From Nectonema munidae (Eukaryota; Nematomorpha; Nectonematoida; Nectonematidae), in the NCBI GenBank assembly GCA_030549495.1, contig JAUIRK010000288.1:310001-374000 (forward strand): DNA of 64,000 bases. The letters run 5' to 3'. Positions 13,501-25,500 of this stretch are shown here, one piece after another. Every line of letters starts with the position of its first letter. Position 1 is the first letter of the stretch. The translations under genes were made by a program, and so were the position numbers. Below the pieces are notes generated by a model, which worked only from the letters and a program-made list of their open reading frames with translations, was not told where the DNA came from and ran no database searches.

Positions 13501-16500
13501 CTGAATTATGTCGCTTCAAATTTCTTTTGATCAGAAATATATCTAATAAAATTTAACTGAACCCTTACAATTTGATCAATGATTTCAAGATGAAAATTAT
13601 GGCTTAGTTTATTACCACATTTAGCATTCAGCCTTGACCAAAATGAACCACCGGATTACGATATTGATAGCGAAGATGAACTTTGGCTCTCCAAAAGTAA
13701 CAACAATTCATTGGACATCAAACAGTTTGTGTTTGAAAGCATCATTGATACTCTGGAAAAGAATAGCGGTCAACAGGTCAGTTCCTTTATTATTTCATCA
13801 TTCCCTTTTCAGGATTAGGATTGCTATATCCATTTGATAAAAATGGCACAAACGATTTCTTGATTTTAAGGTAGTTTATAGCAAATAACTTATCCTCTTC
13901 CTTTTGTGTGATCAAATGAATTTTAAGTTATTTTTCAATTTCTCCACTTTCTAAGCTACAGGCGTTTTAAATTCTATTTTTTTAAGGCTCTTACTTTACA
14001 AGAAGCGAAGTTATTGCTCAAAGAAGATGACGATATTGTTATCTCCGTTTATGATTATTGGTTGAACAAGCGTTTGAAATACGTAATTTCACATTCTTTT
14101 GCTTGCACTCCTTATATCATCCCCCTTTCACTTTTAATGATTAATTGATTGATCTTACTGATGTATAAAGCAAGGTATCGTGAATCAACGCAACCTCTTT
14201 TGACCTTACCTTTCTGAAATTCGTTTGTAATCAAGTTGCTGTTTATACGAGATTCAGGGACGCACATCCTCAAAATTATTAGGGGCGAATTTTTTTCTGA
14301 AATTTTCAAAATTACGGGTCTGGAAATACCACGCAAGACCAAATATTCAAGCAATCCTTTGAAATAGAGTCTATAGAGCGCATACGTAATTTTATAAGAC
14401 TACTTTATATTTTTTTTTTACAAAATTGATGAAATAAAAACTATACTTCCAGCAAAAATATTTTAATTACATAACGCATATACACTAGTTTAAAAAATCC
14501 AAAATTATTGGGGGGGGGGGGGCATTTGCTTGTTTAGAATAGTGGATACTTAAAATATGCTTGGAACTAGAGATGCACCGATAAGAACTTTAGTCGAATA
14601 CCGATCAATCGGTAATTATTATTAATTGGAAAATTATTTATTTTTGCCAGTTGGAACCTTGTGCGCTAGGGTTGCGTATAAATATCTTTAAAATTTATGC
14701 TTAAAAAATTTTTTTTTAATTTTAGAATTATTTTAATTAGTTTTTTGGAAATTTGTTTTTAGAATTTTTAATAGGCTAATTCACAACTTTTTTTAAATTA
14801 TATATTTTTGCTTGATTCTTTTTCTTCAAATTTCATAAAATTTTTGGCTTATATTTTTTTAATTTATTTTACTTATTTTGATTTTAGGCCATCTAAAATT
14901 ATTTTATATTTGTACATTTTACTTTATTTTTTCTCTACAAAAAATTTCAAACAAATTAATTGTTTTTTAACATCTTTAAAGATCTTAAAAAATAATTAAA
15001 AAAATAATGTGGTGTCTTTTAATATCTTAATTAAACATATCATTCTTGACGTAATCCAGCACAATATGAGAAATTTAAAGATAGCGCATAATTATTTGCT
15101 ATATCGAAAATTCCAAAAATAGTACTTACAAAAATATGTTGAAAATTTGAATGGTATTTGGCTTAAATTGAAAAAAGCTTCCAATACAAAAAGATCCCTT
15201 TTTTATATCAAATTTAAGGAAGAATTAATCTTATCAAGAAGTGTTTCAGAATGGATTGATTAAAACATGGTAAGGTGGAATAAAAAAGACTGAAAATGTA
15301 TGGAAAGTATGTATGATTTACAACAGAGGCAGGCAAATCAAACAACGATTGGTTTACTTGTTTTTAAAATAATTTGTTTATTTAAAATAATAACTTTTAA
15401 CCGTTTACAATGATTTGCCTTTTATAATAACTTTTAAAGAAAAATGTCTATCAGAAAAAGTTATAGAGCTTCAACAAAAACTAAATTTTTTTACAGCATA
15501 ACTTAGGTTTTTTGAAAACAAATTTGAGGTATCTACTACCGTATACTCTATGAGTGGCATGGCAGGTTGGTTGAGATGATGGACTCATCACGGAAGCCTC
15601 TGGGTTCGATCCTCATCGATACCAATTTGTTCATAGTTTGACATAAGCGAAACATCAGTACACCCACGGTACCTTTACCTTACCTTTTACTCAAAATTGA
15701 AAATTTTGCTACATAATTAACGTAAGAGAGAGAGGAGAAAATAAACTAATAAAGCTATTTTCACTATTTTAAAATGAAACTGTCTGTTCTCAGAATAATT
15801 TCAAAATTATAGGAGTCATAAAAATGTGTTTATCGGCACTTTATTTGATAATTTCAAGTTTTTATAAGCAGCAAAAGCCAACGTTGAAGTAGCTAACCTT
15901 TATAGGGTGATTTGGCAACGCTTGTATTTTTTACATTTTGTAAGGAATCATAGTATAAAAAACTAGTTTAATCACTTTTCATAGAATTAAAAAATCATTT
16001 AAGCTAACTTTAAATTATAAAAATGATAGTATACGAGAACAAGAATATCATTGTGTTTTTTGACTATATCTCTGTCTACAAATAAAATTCTGACAGCGGT
16101 CATAAATAGATCAAGTACATTTTTTACAATTGAAACATTTTGTTTTGATATTATATTTTTATTATAATAATCAACATTATAAAAATATCTCTGCTCAAAT
16201 ATTAAATAAATAGAGTATTTTTGCTTTTAAACTGGATAGCTAGTCAAACTTTACCTATTTTCTATTTTTACCTGGCTTTTCTTCTACAAACTCTTTGTCA
16301 GTCCAGCAAAAAAATAGCAAAAACAAATTCTTTTATTCACATTTTTTCAGATAAAAAACTAAGCATTTAAAAATTGATATAAAATTTAAAGAAATTATCT
16401 ATGACAATTTTTTCTAAAATTTTCCTTGTTTTTTTTCATTTTTTTTTACAAATTTAGAAAACTTCTCTTCTTCCTTCATTGTGTGCAGAAACAAAAACTC

Positions 16501-19500
16501 AAACATCTTTAGAAGTAAATCAGGTCAATAATATCAATCCCTATGTTGCCTTTAGAAGGAGAGCGGAAAAGATGCAGACTCGTAAGGTATGAGAATTCAA
16601 ATATTCTATTAGAGTTGGTGAAACATCCAAAAATCCAAACTGCCGTTTTAATCAAACACTTGCCTTCTTATTTCTATCATCGTATGGTATCGATAATTTC
16701 CGTGATCACTTTGAAATATGTTTAATTTTGTGAGTATTTGTGCCAGAAAGAGTTTGTAAAAAGTGTTAGAAAGGTAGTGTATCTAATCTTATGTAATGTT
16801 TTTTCATGAAAAAATATAAAACGAATTGTCATCATAATTATAAATTAAAATCTAATTGAAAAATGAGTTAATATGTAAGTAGTAGATTAGCTCAGAAAAA
16901 GCTCTAAAATAGAAAACGAGTCAAAGCATAATTTACACTACATTTAACCTGAGATGTTCAACTTATAATTTTTTAGAGATCTTGTTGTATGTAATATAGA
17001 AATACTTTTTTTGTTTTAGAACAGAAAGAATGATGAAAGGTCTTGTGAAAAAATGTTGAAGCTGAAAAGAGACTTTCAGAAACTCTTGTTCGTTATCTTT
17101 TTTGTTTTTAATCATAAAAAATTGACTTCCATATACTTTCATATGTTGCTTTGATTATTATGCTCGACTTTCTTTCTTTTTAATTATTTTCAATACGCAT
17201 TTTATTTTTCAGAACTCTATTAGAAATGGTGAAAAGACGTGAAAAATTGAAAAAAGAAAAACTACACCTACTCTTGGACATTTTGGAAGCAAGGTAGCAT
17301 TTTATCACGTCATTAAATGCGCTAACCGGTCCCTGATTATTTCATATTTTTTATTTGGCGATAATAGGGTTGCATCTCTGTTTCAACACTGTAAGCAAGG
17401 TTTTAAAAAGGCAATAGGTCCCACCTATTTTTGTTTCAAGTTTGAATAACTTAACCCATTGTCTTTTGATTGCTCTGTTTATTTGTAATTTTATGATTTT
17501 ATATAATGCATAAATATACTTCTTTCAATATATAATATGTATCATGAACGGGCATTTGGCCGAATGCATATTTTACTGAAAATAAACATTCAATTTGACA
17601 ATTTTTGTTGTTGTTGCTGCTTTATTTCCAGTATTCATGACTTCTATGCACAAATTATTTGATGAATTATTTTATCTACTACAAATGGTAGATTCGGTCA
17701 AATATTCATTTCCTAAAATTTTCGTTCCTCCAAATGTCTGGGTACACATATATATATCGGCCAATTTGCCGATCAGTTCAACCGTAGGTGAAGGGATATT
17801 TGCCTTTAAGTTCGACACACTTTTTTTCTTAATTTTGATCTATTGGAATATTAAATTAGCCTCTCTCTTGCATAACTTTTTCTGTAAAGAATTAGCCAAA
17901 TAATTAACCCTTCCGTGACCAGAAAAATCAGACGATATTTATTAAAAAGTAGAAGATTCATATACAAAACTATTTGAAAAAGCAGACGAAGGTAAAATTG
18001 ATGTATCATATATGATACAATGGTCACTAAAGGGTTATAATGTACATTGCTTATCAAAGTAGTAATATCTAACATATACTTTGAAGCATTATGTGCTTAG
18101 GAAGTACTAGGATAAGGTTGTGTATTTCCTTAGAAATTTTACCATGATGCACAACATCCTTAAGTATCATAATATGAAGTTTGATAGTCAAAATAGTTTT
18201 ATGATCATCAAATTGTCTTAACAAAATAAATTTCAAGGTTAAGTAAGCTTATATTTCAAAAACGTCACCTTAAATTTATTTAAGTTTGGCAATCTATTAA
18301 TTATATAGTATAAATAATACATTATCGAAAATATATATTTGAAACACATAACTTTTTAGTTTTCGTAAATTTATCTAACGGATCTTTTGACCATATGAAC
18401 TTTTATAAATTTCCATAAAACCATGTATTTAACCCTTTGTGATCTATCCAAGATTTTTTTTATTGGGAAAACATTATTTTTAAAATTACTTACGATTACA
18501 AGTTTTTCTTGCCATAAATTTTAATGGGGCCGTTTTCTAAAATTTGCATGTTATTGACCTTGAATTTCTGGTTTCTAAATGAACTAACTTATGTGCTAAT
18601 TGTTTTAAATCTCTTGTTACCTTGTTTGCATGCCTACTATCAAATTATACCAGCCTTTGATCAAAATGATTAGAAATTTTAAATAAGTATGAGGGTAAGG
18701 GTTTTCGAAAATGTCAACGAAACCAATCCGTCATTTACAATGGTTTGTTTTTCTTTTCTTTTAATTACCATGTGATATAAATATGAATAAAAGGCGTATA
18801 TCTAACTTTCTCAACTAATATATGTGATAGATCGACAAATTCCATACAAAAAACGAATATTTTATCATTCACTATTTTTTGACTACATATTATAGACATA
18901 TTATAGAAATGATATCATCAATTGATTGTTTATTGTATGCTTAATCAATCTTTGAGACTAAAGAAAATTTTCTTTACGAATACGGTAGGCCTTTCTCAAA
19001 AAAACCATATTTCTAACACATTACCATTGTAGGCCAACGACCATTTGGAATATAATGATTTTCATGATACCAAATATCAAGAAGTAATTTTCTTGAAGAA
19101 CGTAATGATTTTTTAAATCAAACAAAAATAGCAGTCAGCATATACTAATTTATTGTTAAACCATATTTCATCTCTTTATAACAATTTTTTAACAATAATG
19201 ATCAGGATTTTTAAGTTTAGTCTAGAATTTTTAATATATTTTGTGAATAATTTATCGTTTTTTCTCATTAGATTTCAGCTAAATGACTGGAATGGAGAGA
19301 TGTACAATGAAGTTTGCATATCCAAGGCCGCTCAACCATCCTATTCTTTCATTGAATGGGGAAAGATCAAGGTTTTGCATTCTACTTTTTCACTTAAATT
19401 TTTCAGTTTTTTAATCTTACTTGTGAACAAGTTGTTAACGACACGTTTCAAAGTAGCCGAACTCTTACTTCCATAACGCGGTATTAAACACAACGGCATT

Positions 19501-22500
19501 TATTTTTAGACATTATGGCCTTGTTTAAAATTAATTTAATTTATAATGTATATGAGGAGAGACGATATAAGATCCCCGCGTCGGAGGTATGTTTGATTAC
19601 ATATATACAATGATTGCGAGTAGTTAGCAAATTTGATTAACATTATAGTGTAGTACTATAAATAATTTTGATTAAAATATATTGCCTACTTCCATTGTAA
19701 AATATTACATATCATTGTTAGAAGTTATTGAAACAAAACTCATAAAAGAATATCTGTTTTAAAAATTCTTAGTTTATTTGAAGTAAAAATAATACCCTGT
19801 TAAGTCTCGGAAAAACAGGACTAGTCCTAATTAATTGTGCATAAATGAGATGGAATTTGTAAATCCAATAAAATCTGAAATTTGTACCGAGTTTCAGCAG
19901 CTTGGAAAACCGCTAATTTTTTTTGGAAATACTATCATGGAGAAGTCTTGTTTTTATTTTGGTAAGAAACACAAACACTTGAAAATGATCTTTCTGACTG
20001 CATACTTGTTGGTTTAAATTGTTATTAAAGCAAACAATTGTAATGAATATACCTCGTATTTATTTAGTTTTACATAGAAATTTATCAGGATTATTATTTT
20101 TGTATTCTTCAAAGATCCAAATTATTTAATTATAGGATATCCAATCTTTTTTTCTGATCGGCCAATTTTATATTTTGAGTAGCACTACTGGGTTGTAAGT
20201 AATAGTGATTTTAATTTTTAAAAAGTTTAAAACAAAATTTATTCTAGGCCTAATGTACTGAATAATCTGATCGCGTTTTTCAAAAATTAGGGTTTTACAA
20301 TTAGGAAATGTCTTTATTAAACTTTTTCTATTATCTTCTGCAATTTTAACCATTTTTCATAACGACCAGAATAATCAGACGATATCTAGTATAAAGTAGA
20401 AGATTTGTATTAAAAAGCATTAATAAAAGCAGACGATTCACATTTTTGTAAAGTCGACATATGTCGACTGTGGTCGATAACCGGTTAAACACTTGTTATG
20501 ATAAAAAATTCTTTATATAGTTATATTAATTGTTGGTGTTTTTTTATTTTTACTAAAAATGCTAAGTTATTTAAACAAAATCAAATTTAGTCTACTGAAT
20601 ACATTAATAAATTTAAAATAATATTAAAAGTCTGAAAAAAATTTGGAGTTTGTAAATTCTATAGTTTAAATGGTACCCCAATAACACTAAAAAAGAACTT
20701 CTGGGATATATTTGTGAGATTAAAAAACTAATAATTTTTTTTGATTAGTAAGATAGAATGCTCATTATCTTATACATATTACATATACATAGCGGCACGT
20801 TGTGTTTCAAGTTATATTGTAGCATGAAATAATTTCATTGAACTGTTGAATAAAGTAAATGTCTATGCTTTTCTATTAGTCACGTTGAAATTTGATAGAG
20901 AAAAAGAGGAAAATATGTCAACGAAAACAAAAATAGTTTCGCGATGCCATGGCTTGCTTTGTTACGCCTCTTTTGAATTCCCCTAAAAAATTCCGTTTTT
21001 ATGGAGAACGAGGAGATGCTTGCCCTCGGGGACCCCGTGGGATTGAAGCTCTATTTCATTTTTTCATTCATAATTCTGTATAATGTATATTTGATGTTAT
21101 AACATCCTTATTTTGTATATATTTCCTTTACTAAACGGTTATTATGGATATTATCAAATGTAAAAAATTATTATTTCGATAATCATGACACTAATATCAT
21201 ATTATTTTATCCCCAAATTTGAAATCTGAATGATTGGTTTGTCGCATGAAAGGCGAAAAAAATACCTTAAAATAAATATATTTTAATTTCTCTCTATTTC
21301 AAAGATATATACAAATTTTTTCTTCAAAAAACAACATTCATCTACTATTTTGTGATAGATCAAAGTTTTGCTGTTATGATTTTCTCTATTTGTATTAGTA
21401 GAGTTGGTAATTATTCTCCTATATATTACAATTGGCATTTGTGATTATACATGTGAAGCTTTGTATAGAATTACCGTATTTCTTCAAAACGGGCTTCTCT
21501 TGAAAGAGCACCGCAATAATGGATAAGTTGAAAAAAAGAACGCTAGCTAGTGTGATATTATTTTGAAGCAGAGGTTGACTCAGAGAGATGTGTGCACCTA
21601 CCAACAGTCGTTTAAAAAAGAAAAACAATGCCTTTTCTGTGTTTTCGTTTTTTCATTATATTCTAGTCTGGCTATTTTAAATATTCAGATACTTATTTGG
21701 AGAGGTCACTTTTAAACGAAGTTATTTTTACCTAGTTTTTGTAACACATAATAAAAATAGCCGTTCAGATGACAAACTTAATGTTATTGACATTGCAATC
21801 GGCATTTTTTAAAACGATAAATCACTTCTTTGTTTATATATGCCATAAAATTTGTAAAATTTTAAAAACCACTTTGCTTTCGTGCACATATTTTTATTTC
21901 AAATTGAAATAATTACATTTTCATTTAAAAAAATTACAAAAATGAAACCGTATTATTATTATTATTGTTGTTACAATCAATATAATTTTAACATTTTCCT
22001 TATTGTGACGAATAACGAGGTTATATTTTTCTTAAAGGTATCATTATATATATTATACTGTGATTTAAACAACGAATAAACATTGATCTATTTGCTATAT
22101 ATCTGAGTATCAAAAAAAACTTTCTTAGTTCTAAGGGAATACCTGTAGTCTGTACCCTTTAATGATTGGGGTTATTCGACCTTAATTAAGTGACACAAAC
22201 TCAGAAAGACTACTTTTGATAGTTTCAGGGATTTCTTAATATAAGTTTGACTGTCTTATCATCTATACAAGTAGAGTGTAAGGAATATTTTTTTCCTATA
22301 TGTGCTGTATGCCTTTATAGAATACAATTTCCAAGAAAAAGCGTCAACATCATAAGCGAAAGCACTATTACCAGCATTATCAAAATAACCATTGCAGTAG
22401 CGACTCCATTTTTGAGGAATCCTCAGAAGCCCTCAAGTGCGATTTTGCAGATGAGGTCACATCTTCACAAAAGCGTCATCACTCATCCCCCACCAACAAA

Positions 22501-25500
22501 AACAAGACAGCTTCTTTTCCTCGGCTACCTCAAAAATCTTCAGCTCTGCGCTATCCCAAAAACAAGAGTGCGGCTGCGTACACTCCACGCAACAACATTC
22601 ATCATCAGTATCGACATAGCAACAGCAGCAGCAGCATCATTGTTAAAAACAAAGGCGGGGTCGACAAGCACTACCAATACTCCCACCATCCCCAGAATCA
22701 GCGTCGTCACGGCCAAAACCACCACAACTACCAACAACAACAGCAACCACAGACCCCCTTTCTCTCCTCCTCCCCATCCTCCCACTCTTCCACTTCTTCT
22801 CTATCATCTGGCAATGCTTCCAGCATGGATGATTCTGATCCTGAAGATTTGCAATCTGGAAATAGAAAATTCAGTGTCGTCTGTTGTGATACAACTTTTA
22901 AACAGGTACTCATCATCCTCCACTCTCTTTTTCTGCCTAGGCTTGTATTTAGGCATCACAGCGGTGGAGTGAGACCATAAGACAATGTTTACCTAGCACT
23001 AATACCACCTACGTCCACGGCCCACGACAACACTAATGAATAAAGGCCTTCAATATCAATTTTAAAATCTCCAAGTCTATGTCTATGAATGTGTTGTGCA
23101 TTAATTTGTTTGAAAAATGTGATGTTTGCTCAACCGATTAAACCATGAGTTTGATTGTCATGATTGCCATTTCATCACTGGGTTTCAAACAAATTATTTT
23201 CATTTTAATCCAAATTTATTTATTTGTTGAAATCTCAATAGGGTGTGATATTCTTTACATAACCACGTAGTGGGTAGTTCTTTGGAGGCATTTCTATGAT
23301 TTTTCTTCGGGAATTTTTCTTTTTGTATATTGAAGAAGTGATATAAAATTATTCGGAGGCAAATTTACCCCTGTAATATTGAAGTTTGTATGACATACTA
23401 TGATAGTTTAAATTTAATACTAGTTTAGAATGATTAATTTTTTTATTCTATCCACTTTTTGTGTTTTATATTTCGCCACAAATAAAAAACAAATCAGTAT
23501 ACAAGTTACTTTAATAAAAATTGTTTGAAAAAATTCTTTACGTTGCCTCCTTTGTTGTTATTAAACGGTAAAAACTGGGCATTAAAACTTTAGGTGTATT
23601 TTAAAAATTCATTATTTACAAATGTTGAAGTTACTCAAAGTCACATAACAACAAAGGAGGCAACTCTAATACGTAAAGAAATTTTTCAAACAATTTTTAT
23701 TAAAGTAACTTGTATACTGATTTGTTTTTTTATTTGTGGCGAAATATAAAACACAAAAAGTGGATAGAATAAAAAAAATAAATCATTCTAAACTAGTCTT
23801 AAATTTAAACTATCATAGTATGTCATACAAACTTCAATATTACAGTGGTTAATTTGCCTCCTAATAATTTTATATCACTTCTTCAATATACACAAAGAAA
23901 AATTCAATGAGAGAAATCATAGAAATGCCTCCAAAGAACTACCCACTACGTGGTTATGTAAAGATAATAATACAAATAAATTATGACAACCAATGCACAC
24001 TCCCTCCCAATTTTTCTTACTAGGCCACTACTACCCTAGAAGGATATTACCTTAAATCACCCAAACCATATTAATTTTAATGCTGTGTATGAGAAAAGTT
24101 TTTTTTATAGATATTGTGTTAAGTTATATTTATGCAAAGATTTTAATACAATAAAATTTCGTATTTAAACTAAAAAATGCTGAAATACTAGATATTATCA
24201 TATGGGTGCCACAAAGTTTCCAAAAAAAGGTTGGAAATCACTGATCTTTTTCGCTTTGGAGTATTTATCTGACTTAATCAAAACATATGGAAGCTAGAAT
24301 TTCACAACTAGCTTTATAGATGAAAGTTCTTTTGAATTGATGAGTAGCATGCAAATAAATTCCAACAATAAATTTTTTATAATTGGAATGTGTGCATTTA
24401 CGAACCGATAGAAACTTCAATTTTTTTATTAGGGCACAAGAAATTTTATGGTGGTGGGGTGCAAAATATCAAGATATAATCTTGATAGGAGATTTTTGGG
24501 TTGGGAAGTGGATGTGATTGGTTTAACCAAAAAACTTGGGTAGACTGGAATAGTTTCGGAAGCACTGTTCTATAGTGTTCAAAATTGAAAGGCTTCGCTG
24601 TATTTTGGGATGCCATCTTTCATTTATCAAGTTGAAATGGGAAAAGGAAGGATTACTATCCTGCTATAAGTATTGTTTGCAATTATTCTAGCTATAAGAT
24701 AAAAAAATTTGTCATAACCTGGTGACACAATATTTGATAAAGCATTCTGAACTAAGGCATGATTTGAACTTAAAGTATTGCTTCTAAGCATTATATTTAT
24801 GGTGTATATATTAGAGTTTTGCAATGAGAGAAATTTTTTCCCGCACTCGCCTTATACGTGCCAAAAAATTTTAGCTTCTACTCATTAAATTTTTTCTACA
24901 TTTACTCACAAAACTTATCGGAAATATCATTTTAATATTAAAATTAGTTGCCTTTAGTATATATAGGTGTTTACTAACGGAGGTTTTAGTCTATATCATA
25001 TTCTCTCGAAATAGGATCTATTAGATATTTATTTATACTTTTTATAAGCCTACAAATAATGTCACTGCTCACTTATACTTTGGCCCGACTTGAATAGCAG
25101 TAATGCTGACACATTGCACTAGTTGTTGATCAGTTCGTCCCTTGAAATCTCTACCATTTGTTCAGTTCTGGAAGAAAATTCTTCCCTTGGGTACTAAACC
25201 GATAACAAAATAATGTGCAATAATTATTTAATTTGTTGTTTTATTGTTTATTTTAACTTTCTGCATTTTAGACTATGAAGACTGTTCCCTTTGAAGATAT
25301 TTATTCATCTCCAAATGAATATTGTTTCAAACCAAAGCCAAATGTTAAATACAGCTGTCATGTAGTTAACTTTTTAATACCTTGAACTTAGAAAAAGCTT
25401 TAGCGAGCTTTTTATTTTTTAGTATGCTCCAGGCAGTCACATCTACGAATCCTCCTCAACTGATGAAGATCACGATGATGAATCGCAGAATTCATCCTCC

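Noticed and set aside
20940-21060. GC-richer segment that might be an extra E(Pc) exon
   Set aside because: No phase-compatible splice sites and no family similarity; the exons at 19371 and 22321 already join in phase.
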